Positions 38,226-47,407 of a stretch of DNA of 64,000 nucleotides are shown here, piece after piece; position 1 is the stretch's first letter, and each line of letters opens with the position of its first letter. The notes beneath the pieces are model-generated. The model searched no databases. It worked only from the letters and a program-made list of their open reading frames with translations, and was not told the DNA's origin. The stretch lies in assembly GCA_963699175.1 (NCBI GenBank), contig OY969418.1:4526001-4590000 (forward strand), given 5' to 3'. Source of the stretch: JACPYM01 sp963699175. Lineage in GTDB: Bacteria; Acidobacteriota; Blastocatellia; RBC074. Position numbers and translations under genes: made by a program.

Positions 38226-39149
38226 TCACAAACCAATCAGTCCTCCGCGAATTAACAGCAGCGACAACACGCCGACAATTAGCCACAAGATCACTCCCAG
38301 CAGTAATGGACGCGCGCCGACCTTTCTCAATGTGGCAATGGAAATGCCGCTACCGATCAGAAACAGCGTTGCGCGCAGCCCCGCTTTTGCCAGCAAGGTC
38401 AGCCATTCATAAACCGGTGCGCCTACCGTAACATAGGTTTTCAGCAACGCTGCCAAACAGAAAAACAGAATAAACCAGGGCCACTGGATTTTCGCTTGCT
38501 GCCGTTTGAAGAAAGCCGTGCCCAAGGTCAGCGGCACAATCCACAACGCCCGCGCCAGTTTCACCGTTGTACCCACTGCCAACGCTTGTGCGCCGTATTT
38601 CGTCGCCGCGCCGACGACCGAACTCGTGTCGTGAATTGCCAGCGCCGCCCACAGACCGAATTGAGTTTGCCCCAAGCCCACTGCGTTACCAATCAAGGGA
38701 AAGATCAGCAACGCGACCGAGTTCAGAATAAAGACTGTGCCCAGCGAGACTGACATCTCTTCATCTTTCGCCCTAACTACCGGCCCTACCGCAGCAATCG
38801 CGCTGCCGCCGCAGATCGCCGTACCCACCGAAATCAGCAAAGCGTTCGTCTCGGCCACACGCATCATTCGCCCCAACGCCAGCCCCAGCAACATCGTCGC
38901 AGTGATGCCCACCGCCGTGTAAATAAAGCCCGACCGCCCGGCGCGCAAGACATCGAGCAAGTTCATGCCAAAGCCCAAGCCCACCACACTGATTTGCAGC
39001 AACAGCTTGGAATAGGTTTTTGCTTCTTTGGGAAAAGGGTGGGTGAGGAATAAGCCAAAAGCGATGCCCAACGCCAATGACAACGGCGGCGACGCCCACG
39101 GTGACAACGTAAAAAGCAGCGCAAGCACGAAAAGGAACTTGGGGAACAT
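38226..39149 (-). CDS. YeiH/UPF0324 family putative sulfate exporter
   Basis: About 307 residues from ATG 39149; an in-frame TTG at 39176 is possible. About ten hydrophobic segments. Family marks: YSKLLLQISVVGLGFGMNLL, VGTAICGGSAIAAVGPVV, FILNSVALLIFPLIG, LWAALAIHDTSSVVGAA and LFLIGSGIS. The family is annotated as putative sulfate exporters and often accompanies sulfur metabolism; a sulfite oxidase-like gene lies 4 kb away, so sulfate export is plausible but not shown. The stop lies 14 bases from the convergent stop of the preceding gene. Confidence 0.88.
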   Translation of the reverse strand: MFPKFLFVLALLFTLSPWASPPLSLALGIAFGLFLTHPFPKEAKTYSKLLLQISVVGLGFGMNLLDVLRAGRSGFIYTAVGITATMLLGLALGRMMRVAETNALLISVGTAICGGSAIAAVGPVVRAKDEEMSVSLGTVFILNSVALLIFPLIGNAVGLGQTQFGLWAALAIHDTSSVVGAATKYGAQALAVGTTVKLARALWIVPLTLGTAFFKRQQAKIQWPWFILFFCLAALLKTYVTVGAPVYEWLTLLAKAGLRATLFLIGSGISIATLRKVGARPLLLGVILWLIVGVLSLLLIRGGLIGL

Positions 39150-39308
39150 GCGCCGCAGTATACGCACGCGCGCCAAAGCTGTCTAACCGACGATTTGGGC
39201 GACTGATCGAGATTGCTGAAACCTTTCCCGCTCTTAATCCACTCACCGCTTGACAGTGTTGGTGGCTAAGCGAAATTACCAGACAAACAATATTTTGGGG
39301 GAGGCGAT

Positions 39309-41720
39309 ATGATCGGCAACTTGATGCAGGATGTGCGCTATGCCGCGCGCACGTTTGCCAAACAACCGGGCTTTCTCGCGGTCGCAGTGTTGACGTTGGC
39401 GCTGGGCATCGGCGCTAACAGCGCTATCTTCAGCGTGATTTACGGCGTGCTGCTCAAGCCGCTGGCGCTTAAAGAACCGGAACGCGTCGTCAAACTCTGG
39501 GAGTCTATGGCCAATGGCTTTACCGGCACGGTCTCTGTCCCCAATCTGAAAGACTGGCGCGAGCAGAACACCGTCTTCACGCAGCTTGCCGCCTACCAAT
39601 TCGCCAACGTCAGCTTGCAGGCCAACGACAGCCCGGAGCGCGTGCGCGCCGCCACCGTCGCGCCGGAGTTTTTCGAGGTGATGGGCGTGCCGCCGTTGCT
39701 TGGCCGCGCGCTTGCCGCTGGCGAAAATCAAGATGGGCATCAACGTGTCACCGTGTTGAGCCATCAACTCTGGCAACGCAGCTTCGCCAGCGATCCAAAT
39801 ATAATCGGGCGTGAGATCAAGCTCGGCGGCGAAACATTTAATGTCGTTGGCGTAATGCCAGCCAGCTTCCGCTTCCCTGCTCGCACGACCGAGTTGTGGA
39901 TTCCCATGGTCATCCCGCCGCAACAGTCCGCAAGCCGGGGCAGTCATTTTCTGTTTGTGATCGGCAGGCTGAAAGACGGCGTGAGTTTGGCGCAGGCGCA
40001 GGCGGAGATGAAGACTATCGCACACCGCATCGAACAACAGTATCCTGATCAACAGACCGGGCGCAGCGTATGGTTGATTCAGTTGCAAGAAGAGGCGGTA
40101 CGCAACATCCGGCCTGCGTTGTTTGTGCTGCTCGCGGCAGTCGGTTTCGTACTGCTGATTGCCTGCACTAACGTTGCCAATTTGTTGTTGGCGCGCGCGG
40201 CCTCGCGGGGACGCGAGATGGCCATCCGCACGGCACTTGGCGCTGGGCGCGCCCGTGTCATTCGCCAGTTGCTGACTGAAAGCCTGATCCTGTCGGCCTT
40301 GGGCGGTTTGCTCGGACTGCTATTCGCCTATGGGGGCCTGACCGGCCTACTGAAATTGGCGACCGGCATCTTGCCGCGCGCGCACGAAGTCACGCTGGAC
40401 ACGCGTATCCTGGCTTTCACGATGCTGCTCTCGCTGCTGACTGGCATCATCTTCGGCTTAGCTCCCGCGCTGCACACCTCAAAGGTTGACCTGCAATCGT
40501 CATTGAAAGAAGGTGGCGCGGGGGCAGGCACACAGCAACGCACCTGGCTGCGCAGCCTGCTGGTTGTCTTCGAGGTCGCGGCAGCCTTGATCTTGTTGAT
40601 CGGCGCGAGCTTGCTCATCAAAAGCTTCGCGCGCTTACAGCAGACCGACACCGGCTTGAAGGTGGAGAACGTGCTGACTATGGGGCTGACCTTGCCTGAC
40701 GCAAAATATCCTACGTCGCAGACAATCACTGCTTTTCACCGACAACTGCTGGAGCGCGTCTCGGCTTTGCCTGGAGTGAACGCGGCGGGTCTCATCAGCA
40801 AACTGCCGCTGCAAGAGTATGGCTATAACGGCGGCGTGAGCATTGAGGGCCAAGCCCCACCGCCACCGGGACGGCAAAACTTCGTCGAGTTTCGCGCAGT
40901 CAGCGCCGATTATTTCCGTGCGCTCGGCATACCGCTGATCGCGGGCCGCTTTGTGGATGAGCGCGATCAGGAACAGGCTGCGCCAGTCGCTCTGGTCAAC
41001 CAAACCTTCGTCAAACAATTGATGAATGACCAGGAGCCGCTCGGCAAATTTGTCAGGATGGACAATACCAATTACCAGATCGTCGGCGTAGTCTCTGACG
41101 TAAGGCAATCGGGACTACTGCAACCGGCGCGGGCTGAAATGTACTGGCATTACGCGCAGGTGCCCGCCAAAGACTTGCGCAGCAGCGTCAGCCTGGTGGC
41201 GCGCGCGGCGGCTGAACCGACTGTCCTGACCGCTGCCATTCGCCGCGTGGTGCTGGCGATTGATCCGGGCCAGCCCATTCACAACGTCAAGACAATGGAA
41301 GAAGTGATTGCCGATTCGGTGGCGGATCGTCGCTTAAATATGCTGTTGTTGGGAGTGTTCGCTTCGGTGGCGCTCATTTTGGCGTTGATCGGCGTTTACA
41401 GCGTGATGTCGTATCAGGTGGCGCAGCACACTCGCGAGATCGGCATTCGCATCGCGCTCGGCGCGCAAACACGCGACGTGTTGAAATTGGTGCTGGGACA
41501 AGGACTGCTGCTGACCACCGTAGGCATTGTCGTTGGCCTCAGCGGCGCGTTCGGGCTGACGCGGCTGATGGAGAATTTGCTGTACGGCGTGAAAGCCACC
41601 GATGGGCTGGTCTTCTCTGTCGTGCCGCTGTTACTGGTCTTGATTGCGTTGCTGGCTTGTTGCATTCCGGCCAGACGCGCGGCAAAAGTAGACCCACTGG
41701 TAGCTTTGCGTTATGAGTGA
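39309..41720 (+). CDS. ADOP-type ABC transporter permease (MacB/FtsX duplicated)
   Basis: 803 residues. The start MIGNLMQDVRYAARTFAKQP followed by GFLAVAVLTLALGIGANSAI is the hallmark of the acidobacterial duplicated orphan permease family. Layout: membrane helix about 20-45, periplasmic MacB domain about 50-240, three FtsX helices about 260-400, then a second helix, MacB domain and three helices to the end (REIGIRIALGAQTRDVLKLV). No ATP-binding subunit is encoded nearby, typical for this family. It probably exports peptides or amphiphiles, or transmits mechanical force. It is monocistronic with a terminator. Confidence 0.93.
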   Translation: MIGNLMQDVRYAARTFAKQPGFLAVAVLTLALGIGANSAIFSVIYGVLLKPLALKEPERVVKLWESMANGFTGTVSVPNLKDWREQNTVFTQLAAYQFANVSLQANDSPERVRAATVAPEFFEVMGVPPLLGRALAAGENQDGHQRVTVLSHQLWQRSFASDPNIIGREIKLGGETFNVVGVMPASFRFPARTTELWIPMVIPPQQSASRGSHFLFVIGRLKDGVSLAQAQAEMKTIAHRIEQQYPDQQTGRSVWLIQLQEEAVRNIRPALFVLLAAVGFVLLIACTNVANLLLARAASRGREMAIRTALGAGRARVIRQLLTESLILSALGGLLGLLFAYGGLTGLLKLATGILPRAHEVTLDTRILAFTMLLSLLTGIIFGLAPALHTSKVDLQSSLKEGGAGAGTQQRTWLRSLLVVFEVAAALILLIGASLLIKSFARLQQTDTGLKVENVLTMGLTLPDAKYPTSQTITAFHRQLLERVSALPGVNAAGLISKLPLQEYGYNGGVSIEGQAPPPPGRQNFVEFRAVSADYFRALGIPLIAGRFVDERDQEQAAPVALVNQTFVKQLMNDQEPLGKFVRMDNTNYQIVGVVSDVRQSGLLQPARAEMYWHYAQVPAKDLRSSVSLVARAAAEPTVLTAAIRRVVLAIDPGQPIHNVKTMEEVIADSVADRRLNMLLLGVFASVALILALIGVYSVMSYQVAQHTREIGIRIALGAQTRDVLKLVLGQGLLLTTVGIVVGLSGAFGLTRLMENLLYGVKATDGLVFSVVPLLLVLIALLACCIPARRAAKVDPLVALRYE

Positions 41721-41739
41721 AAGCGTCAGGTAAGCGAAA

Positions 41740-41773
41740 ACCAGTCAGCCCTATTTTCCATGGGCTGACTGGT
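41740..41773. terminator. bidirectional terminator between the permease and dps
   Basis: A perfect 12-bp stem (ACCAGTCAGCCC 41740-41751 with 41762-41773) and a 10-base loop lie between convergent genes. On the minus strand TTTTCGC follows; on the plus strand CAAAC follows, so it suits dps better. Confidence 0.75.
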
Positions 41774-41782
41774 CAAACTGGA

Positions 41783-42268
41783 TCAAGCTTGCAGGTGCGC
41801 TTCCAGGAACCAGAGCGATTTGTCCAAACCGCGCGATACACCGGTGAAGATGTCTGCCGTGTCGGCATCGCCGAGTTTGTCGGCCTCATCAATCGCCGCG
41901 CGCGTTGTGGTTGCCAGCGCTGCGTAGCGTTCAGCTAAAGTCTGCACGCTCGTTTGGCTGGCCACCGCCCCTTCCGGGTAATCGCCCAGCCGCGTAGCTT
42001 TGGCCGCCATCTGCAAAGTGCCCAATGCCGTGCCGCCTAACGCCGTAGCGCGCTCGGCAATCGTGTCAACGTGGTCAATCAATTCCGTCGCTAGCTTGTC
42101 ATACAATTCGTGCAGTTGAAAAAACTGCGCACCCTTCACATTCCAATGCGCCTGCTTGGTCTGGCTGTACAAGTCGAAAGTGTCGGCCAGTTGTTGGTTG
42201 AGCAGGGCAATCATCTGCGCGCGAGTTTCGCTGTCCAGGTCAATACTGGTTGTATAAGTCTTCGGCAT
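41783..42268 (-). CDS. dps: Dps ferritin-like DNA-protection protein
   Basis: 161 residues, the usual Dps length. TKQAHWNVKGAQFFQLHELY holds the His and downstream acidic residues of the ferroxidase site at the dimer interface (LYDKLATELIDHVDTIAERA). Dodecamers bind DNA, oxidise iron with peroxide and store it in the cytoplasm. It is 18 bases downstream of a Fur/PerR-family gene on the same strand, a logical regulator in one operon. GGAGGAAAC precedes ATG 42268. Metal ligands all appear present. Confidence 0.93.
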   Translation of the reverse strand: MPKTYTTSIDLDSETRAQMIALLNQQLADTFDLYSQTKQAHWNVKGAQFFQLHELYDKLATELIDHVDTIAERATALGGTALGTLQMAAKATRLGDYPEGAVASQTSVQTLAERYAALATTTRAAIDEADKLGDADTADIFTGVSRGLDKSLWFLEAHLQA

Positions 42269-42286
42269 AGTTTCCTCCTTCTGAAG

Positions 42287-42736
42287 TTAAATAGTTGTTT
42301 GTTGTTTGCAATGACGGCAATAGCCTAAAAGCTCGACGCGGTAATCTTCCACCTGAAAACCTTTGGGCGCTCTGACCTGCTCCGCCAGAGCTCGCCGTGC
42401 CGCCGGCTCGACATCGGTGACGCAGCCGCAGCCCAGACAGCGCGAATGATAATGATGATCAGTGCGTATGTCGTAGCGCGCCGCCGCATCGCCATAGCTC
42501 AGCTTCGAGGCTGCGCCACGGGCAACTAACGCTTCAAGGTTTTTATAGACCGTCGCTAGGCTGATCTTCGGCAGCTTTGCTTTGACTGCCAGGAACACCT
42601 CTTCCGCTGTCGGATGATGCTCCACGCTTTGTAAGTATTCGTAGACCGCCATTCGCTGTTGCGTAAGCAAGCCGCCCTGTTCATCAAATTTCGCCTTCAG
42701 CGCCGCCGCTAGTGTTTTACTTTTTGCCGTTGGCAT
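42287..42736 (-). CDS. Fur-family regulator, PerR-like
   Basis: About 149 residues from ATG 42736, supported by GAGG 9 bases upstream. Winged helix about 15-85 (LLTQQRMAVYEYLQSVEHHP, then ISLATVYKNLEALVARG); dimer domain with DHHYHSRCLGCGCVTDV and GYCRHCKQ providing His ligands and the Cys4 structural zinc site. PerR-type proteins sense peroxide through iron-catalysed oxidation of His. The call over Fur is based on pairing with dps and the TVYKNLEAL pattern. A promoter and an AT-rich box resembling a PerR site lie upstream, suggesting autoregulation. Confidence 0.87.
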   Translation of the reverse strand: MPTAKSKTLAAALKAKFDEQGGLLTQQRMAVYEYLQSVEHHPTAEEVFLAVKAKLPKISLATVYKNLEALVARGAASKLSYGDAAARYDIRTDHHYHSRCLGCGCVTDVEPAARRALAEQVRAPKGFQVEDYRVELLGYCRHCKQQTTI

Positions 42737-42758
42737 AACGTTTACCTCAACGAGGCTG

Positions 42759-42803
42759 AGTTTAATATCTTGGCCATGACCTGTCAAGAATAATAATTAC
42801 TAG
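42759..42803 (-). promoter_or_regulatory. promoter and AT-rich PerR/Fur-like box for the fur-dps operon
   Basis: On the minus strand a perfect TTGACA (42787-42782), a 17-base spacer and TAAACT (42764-42759) precede the regulator start by about 22 bases. Just upstream of the -35 is TAGTAATTATTATT (about 42789-42802), close to the TTATAAT-x-ATTATAA PerR consensus in composition. Binding there could regulate the operon. Confidence 0.6.
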
Positions 42804-43228
42804 TGATCTACTCCGAACTATCATCAGCCGATTCAATGGCACAGGCGGTGCTAAGCTTGGTTGTTGAGCAAAAGTGAGAGTACCACCTGGTTCGCCTTGT
42901 TAGATCAGACTGCTTTTATTTCTTAGCTCGGCAGGTACAGGTGCGGCAAGCTGTGCGTACTTAAGACAGCCATGGTGTATCCAAATGTTTCACCAAGGCG
43001 AGCTGATGTATATCCACCAATCTGCAAAACCTATCTTCGGCTTAGACTTGTGTTAATAGGCGAGTGAGCCGCTTAAACGGAACACTGATTGCTGAAGAGT
43101 ACTCTTGCAAAGTAGCGGTCGTTCTGGAAGCAATCCCAAAGATGACCGAGAGGAATCAGCGCTTTGTTAGTGGCAACTAGGCATCGAAGTTACATAACTG
43201 GAACCCAATGACAGAAGGAGAATTTATC
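42804..43228. other. intergenic stretch between divergent genes, nothing recognised
   Basis: About 425 bases between the Fur-family promoter and the glycine-zipper protein gene. There is one perfect 12-base palindrome AAGAGTACTCTT at 43095-43106, of unknown meaning. No coding frame with a ribosome site and no RNA gene was recognised. The promoter of the downstream gene should lie here. Confidence 0.45.
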
Positions 43229-44866
43229 ATGAAGAAATTTGTGCTGATCTGCTCGATGATAAGCACGTTGATGCTAGCGGTGTTTAATGCGCAAGCGTTA
43301 GCACAAGCTCCGTATCGCGTATCAGACAGGCAAGTGCAGCAGTTGTATACGCAACTTGAGCTGCATACGAATAATTTTCGCAATAGTTTGACTAGAGGAC
43401 TGAATCGCACTCGATTCAACGGCACGGCCACGGAATCTGAAATCAACGGTTACGTTGATGAATTCAATCGCACGACCAATCAATTACGCGACCGATTCAC
43501 TAATCGCCGATCCGTGTCGGCGGATGTGGACGAAGTGCTGACGCGTGGTTGGTACATAGACAATTTCATGCGCACAAACCGATTGGGCGCTGAAGCGGAG
43601 CGTGATTGGGCTACTGTGCGTGCTGATCTGCAAACCTTGGCGCGTTATTACAATACTACCTGGCGCTGGGATGACCGCGCCTACAATCCGTCCAGCAATC
43701 GCTATGACAACACACCTGCTAGCAATCGCTATGACAACACACCTGGCGGCTATGACAACCAGGCTAGAGGCGACTACAGGGTTGGCGGTCGCCTGAATGG
43801 AACCTACACATTGGATACAACGCGCAGTGACAATGTACTACGCGCAGCCGAGCGCGCGACTGCCGGAATGGATGCCCAGGAAGCCGAGCGTGTGCGCGCG
43901 TCTTTGCAGCGGCGGTTGGAAGCGCCGGAGCGCATTGCGTTGGACCAACGTGGTCGCAATGTGACTATCGCTTCGACCAGCGCCCCACAAGCCACGATTG
44001 AGGCGAGTGGGCGTCCGCAAGCTGAAACTCGCCCGAACGGTCGCGTGGTCAACACGACGGCTACGTTGACCGGCAACTCGCTGACGATCAATTCGACAGG
44101 TGATCGGGGCAATGACTTCAACGTGACCTTCGAACCGCTTAACGGTGGCCGCCAGTTGCGCGTGACCAAGAGCATCTTCAGCGAGCGCATTCCGCAGGGC
44201 ATCGAAGTGCGCAGTATTTATAACCGCACGTCCGACGTGGCTCAGTTGAATATTTATGACGGCGCTCGCCCAGGATTTGGCAATTCACGTCCGGGCCGAG
44301 ACACTTATGGAAGGCCAACGGGCAGTTTCTTTATTCCGAACGGCACAGTGTTGGTTGCCAGACTGAATGAAGACTTGACCACCAGGGGAACCCGCGAAGG
44401 TGAGCGGTTCACTTTGACGGTGCAGTCGCCTGGACAATACCGCAACGCGGTGATCGAAGGTGTTGTAGTGAAGTCTGACCGCTCTGGGCGAGTCACAGGC
44501 CGTTCCGAACTCACGTTGGATTTCCAGCGTGTGCGGCTGAATGGGCGCGATTATGATTTCGCCGGCATCATCGAAGGCGTACGCACGTCTAATGGCGAAG
44601 ACATAAAGATCAACAACGAAGGCGTCGTCAAAGAAGACGATAGCCAAACCGAGCGCACGGTAGTACGCTCAGGTATTGGCGCGGCGCTCGGCGCAATCAT
44701 CGGCGGCATTGCTGGTGGTGGTTCAGGCGCAGCTATTGGCGCCGCAGTTGGCGCAGGTGCAGGCGCTGGCACGGTGCTGGTGCAAGGTCGCGATGACCTT
44801 GATCTGGCACGAGGCAGTGAATTCACGATTCGCTCAAGCGCTCCGCGCCAGCTTACCGGTAGATAA
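43229..44866 (+). CDS. exported protein with glycine-zipper C-terminus
   Basis: 545 residues from ATG 43229, with AAGGAG 8 bases upstream. Signal peptide about 1-26 (ALAQA). Residues about 25-140 are helical; about 150-180 is an Asn/Tyr/Asp repeat region with a 27-base tandem duplication (43694-43747). A beta-rich middle with RLNGTYTLDTTRSDNVLRAA follows, then FFIPNGTVLVARLNEDLTTR, a beta domain seen in similar acidobacterial proteins, and finally GAALGAIIGGIAGGGSGAAI with further Gly/Ala repeats, a glycine zipper likely to insert into a membrane. Function unknown; an envelope location is likely. Confidence 0.78.
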   Translation: MKKFVLICSMISTLMLAVFNAQALAQAPYRVSDRQVQQLYTQLELHTNNFRNSLTRGLNRTRFNGTATESEINGYVDEFNRTTNQLRDRFTNRRSVSADVDEVLTRGWYIDNFMRTNRLGAEAERDWATVRADLQTLARYYNTTWRWDDRAYNPSSNRYDNTPASNRYDNTPGGYDNQARGDYRVGGRLNGTYTLDTTRSDNVLRAAERATAGMDAQEAERVRASLQRRLEAPERIALDQRGRNVTIASTSAPQATIEASGRPQAETRPNGRVVNTTATLTGNSLTINSTGDRGNDFNVTFEPLNGGRQLRVTKSIFSERIPQGIEVRSIYNRTSDVAQLNIYDGARPGFGNSRPGRDTYGRPTGSFFIPNGTVLVARLNEDLTTRGTREGERFTLTVQSPGQYRNAVIEGVVVKSDRSGRVTGRSELTLDFQRVRLNGRDYDFAGIIEGVRTSNGEDIKINNEGVVKEDDSQTERTVVRSGIGAALGAIIGGIAGGGSGAAIGAAVGAGAGAGTVLVQGRDDLDLARGSEFTIRSSAPRQLTGR

Positions 44867-44906
44867 CGACAGATCATCAGAAGATAATCAGATCGCTGAA
44901 GCTCGC

Positions 44907-44938
44907 GCGCCAACGAAGGAGGCTTCGTTGGCGCGCCG
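44907..44938 (+). terminator. terminator after the glycine-zipper protein gene
   Basis: A perfect 14-bp GC-rich stem (44907-44920 with 44925-44938) with a 4-base GAGG loop is followed by CGCTTTTGG. It begins about 40 bases after the stop. The following stretch to 45204 shows no gene and should hold the OmpA-family gene promoter. Confidence 0.85.
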
Positions 44939-45204
44939 CTTTTGGATACCGAGACAAGCTTGTAGTTAACGTTTTGTAGAATGTTTCAGATATACACACC
45001 GCCAGTAGCGTTGTAGGGAGCGCGTACAGCTAACGTCTGAAAAGAACTGCTGCCCTTAACCAGACTCCGAAATCCTATCCATAAAGCCGCATTTTAGACA
45101 TAGAGCTGCTTGGCATCGCCCTTGCTTTATTAAGAGCCTACGCATTCCGAACTGCATGGATAACTCTACTTAACAGCTTTAACTTTTGAAGAAGGAGATA
45201 AGTT

Positions 45205-46785
45205 ATGGAGCTAAGAAAACAATTATTGGCATTGAGTCTGGCGCTGGCATTACCAGCGTTGTTGTCGTTGCCAGCCGCAGCGCAAGAATCAGTAAAGACG
45301 GCGGGCGCACCAATCACCGAGGGCGATATGGCCCTGTCTATCAGCTATCCCGAAGGGCCTAGCCTGGGCGTGAAATTCAGAGGCACACGTCGCTTGCCCA
45401 CCGCTGGCGGCAAAGCCAGTGTTGAACGCAAGCGCGGCATGACTGAAATAGAGATCGAGTTGAACAACATGAAACCGGCGGCGTTCTTTGGCGGGGACTA
45501 TGCGACTTACTGTCTGTGGGCCGTCACGCCCGAAGGCCATCTGGACAACGTCGGCGAATTTATTTTGCGTGGTAACGACAGCAAATTGCATGTCTCGACA
45601 CCGCATCAAACCTTTGCGATGTTTGTCACCGCCGAGCCACATTACATGACTCGCGTGCCGAGCCGCTTCGTAGTGCTCGAAACTGTCGAACCCAAGAACA
45701 ACTTGACCGGGCAGATGCTCAGCACTTCGACGATCAAGTATCGCGGGTTCGAAGGCCTCTACAACAGCAGTCAGGAAACGCTGGTCGGTGAGCCAAAGGT
45801 CAAAGGCGAAGTGCGCTCCGACGTGCGGCAGGCGATAGTCTCGGTGAAATTGGCCGAACGTGCGGGCGCACAAGAGTTCGCGGCTGATGAACTCGCCAAG
45901 GCGCGCGCCGCACGAGAAAAAACCTTGGAGGCCAGCGAGGCCAACGTTGATCCGAAGCAGTTGATGGTGCTAGGACACGAAACAGTGCGATTGGCAGTAG
46001 AGGCGCAGAAGCTAGCCGAGGAACGTTCGTTTCAGGCCGCGCTCGACAACGAGCGGCGGACGCGCGCGCAAGAGATTGGCTCGTTGAAGGTTTCGATTGA
46101 GAAGGCGGAATCGGAGGCGGATCGCGCGAAACTACAGGCTCAACAGAGGGCTTTGGAATTGGAGATGGAGCGCAGCGCGCGCCAAGGCGCGCAAGCTAAG
46201 GCTGATGAAGCTGCACGCTTGGCGGCTGAAGAGGCTCGGCGTCGCCAAGAAGCTGAAGCGAAGGCAGATGAATTCGCAAAGGCTAAGTTAGCCGCTGATG
46301 CTAAGGCTGGCGCAGCGGAGCAGGATGCCGAACGTTCTAAGCGCGAGCGAGACGAAGCCCGCGCCAAATTACAGTCAGCGCTCAGTGTGGTGGTCGAAAC
46401 CCGCGAGACAGCACGCGGGTTGATCATCAACTTGCCGGACATTCTCTTTGACGTGGACAAGGCAACGTTGAAAGCGCAAGCGCGCGAAATCTTGAGCAAG
46501 GTCTGCGGCATTTTGCTAGTGGCTGGCAACTACAACCTGAGCATTGAAGGCCACACCGACAGCACTGGCTCGGACGCGCATAACCAAGGGCTTTCCGAAC
46601 GCCGTGCGCAATCCGTCCGGGATTACTTGATCAACGGTGGTCTACAATCGGCGGCGCTGACCAGTAAAGGCTTTGGCGAAACGCAGCCGCTGGTCACGAA
46701 CGACACGGCCGACGGGCGACAACGCAACCGCCGTGTCGAGATCGTGATCGAAAATCAGATGGCTAAGATACCAGAGGAAAAATAA
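45205..46785 (+). CDS. OmpA-family peptidoglycan-binding outer-membrane protein
   Basis: 526 residues with a signal peptide (about 1-28, PAAAQE). Residues about 35-190 are a beta-rich domain; about 210-390 is a long Ala/Glu/Lys coiled coil (EEARRRQEAEAKADEFAKAK); the C-terminal OmpA/MotB domain (about 405-520) has LPDILFDVDKATLKAQAREI, LSIEGHTDSTGSDAHNQGLS and RRAQSVRDYLINGG, with the Asp and Arg that hold diaminopimelate. It likely ties an outer-membrane or lipid-bound N-domain to the wall. AGAAGGAGATAAGTT precedes ATG 45205. It stands alone with its own hairpin. Confidence 0.9.
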   Translation: MELRKQLLALSLALALPALLSLPAAAQESVKTAGAPITEGDMALSISYPEGPSLGVKFRGTRRLPTAGGKASVERKRGMTEIEIELNNMKPAAFFGGDYATYCLWAVTPEGHLDNVGEFILRGNDSKLHVSTPHQTFAMFVTAEPHYMTRVPSRFVVLETVEPKNNLTGQMLSTSTIKYRGFEGLYNSSQETLVGEPKVKGEVRSDVRQAIVSVKLAERAGAQEFAADELAKARAAREKTLEASEANVDPKQLMVLGHETVRLAVEAQKLAEERSFQAALDNERRTRAQEIGSLKVSIEKAESEADRAKLQAQQRALELEMERSARQGAQAKADEAARLAAEEARRRQEAEAKADEFAKAKLAADAKAGAAEQDAERSKRERDEARAKLQSALSVVVETRETARGLIINLPDILFDVDKATLKAQAREILSKVCGILLVAGNYNLSIEGHTDSTGSDAHNQGLSERRAQSVRDYLINGGLQSAALTSKGFGETQPLVTNDTADGRQRNRRVEIVIENQMAKIPEEK

Positions 46786-46798
46786 CACTTTCTGCAAC

Positions 46799-46829
46799 GA
46801 TTGCCCGCAGTCATGCACTGCGGGTAATC
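46799..46829 (+). terminator. hairpin after the OmpA-family gene
   Basis: GATTGCCCGCAG (46799-46810) pairs with CTGCGGGTAATC (46818-46829) with one G-T pair and a 7-base loop, followed by GCGTTCTTT. It lies 13 bases after the stop. Confidence 0.7.
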
Positions 46830-46949
46830 GCGTTCTTTAGCTCATCTGCTGCTCTTCAGCCCTGCACCGTGCAAGAGGAATTCTTCGTAATAAAATGAAG
46901 CCTGTGCGTAATTCAGCAAGGTGCGGATAGGCTCCATAGGAGCCTAATG

Positions 46950-47054
46950 TTTATAGCACCCGCGTGGCGCTTACCCCCAAGCTCCATCGGAGCGGCATCT
47001 GTCGGATGCCGCTCCGATGGAGCTTGGGGGTAAGCCACTCACCAAAGCTATAAA
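46950..47054. repeat. 105-bp interspersed palindrome with a perfect 30-bp stem
   Basis: A perfect 30-bp stem pairs 46970-46999 with 47005-47034 around a 5-base loop. Outside it GCGTGG/CCACTC partly pair, and TTTATAGC (46950-46957) pairs with GCTATAAA (47047-47054). The words GCTCCATCGGAGC and GCTCCATAGGAGC recur (46931, 46981 and inverted at 47011). No open frame is present. It resembles dispersed palindromic (REP or MITE-like) elements. Confidence 0.85.
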
Positions 47055-47142
47055 GATGCCGCGCCGCTGTCGCTAAAACCCTTGCAAACACGGGGGCGCG
47101 AATTACACACAGACTTCAATAAAATTGCTCATAAAGTTGATT

Positions 47143-47319
47143 CCCTGTCTGAGTGGCAGGGTCTATTCATTCTCAGATAGGTTAGCCACAGAGGCACAGA
47201 GAGAAGGCAGGGATAATCTGGGCAAAAGCGCGGTAACGACCAACCCACTCTGCCAGATCAGGCACAAACTCAGTGCCTCAGTGTCTCTGTGGCAGAATGA
47301 ATAGACCCTGTCTGAGTGG
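47143..47319. repeat. MITE-like palindrome with 17-bp inverted ends and 14-bp direct repeats
   Basis: CAGGGTCTATTCATTCT (47157-47173) is the exact complement of 47294-47310. The direct repeat CCCTGTCTGAGTGG occurs at 47143-47156 and 47306-47319, overlapping the right inverted end by 5 bases. Inside, CACAGAG-type words with an 8-base step (47187-47202 and, inverted, 47268-47293) form a second stem. No coding frame. With 46950-47054 this accounts for most of the 620-base gap between the OmpA and YggT genes. Confidence 0.75.
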
Positions 47320-47407
47320 TTATGACTATGCCAAACATAAAAATGCCGGACAAGCGTATTGCCCATCCGGCATTCAACTTGATAGCGGAGAAGGCTATCC
47401 CATAGCT

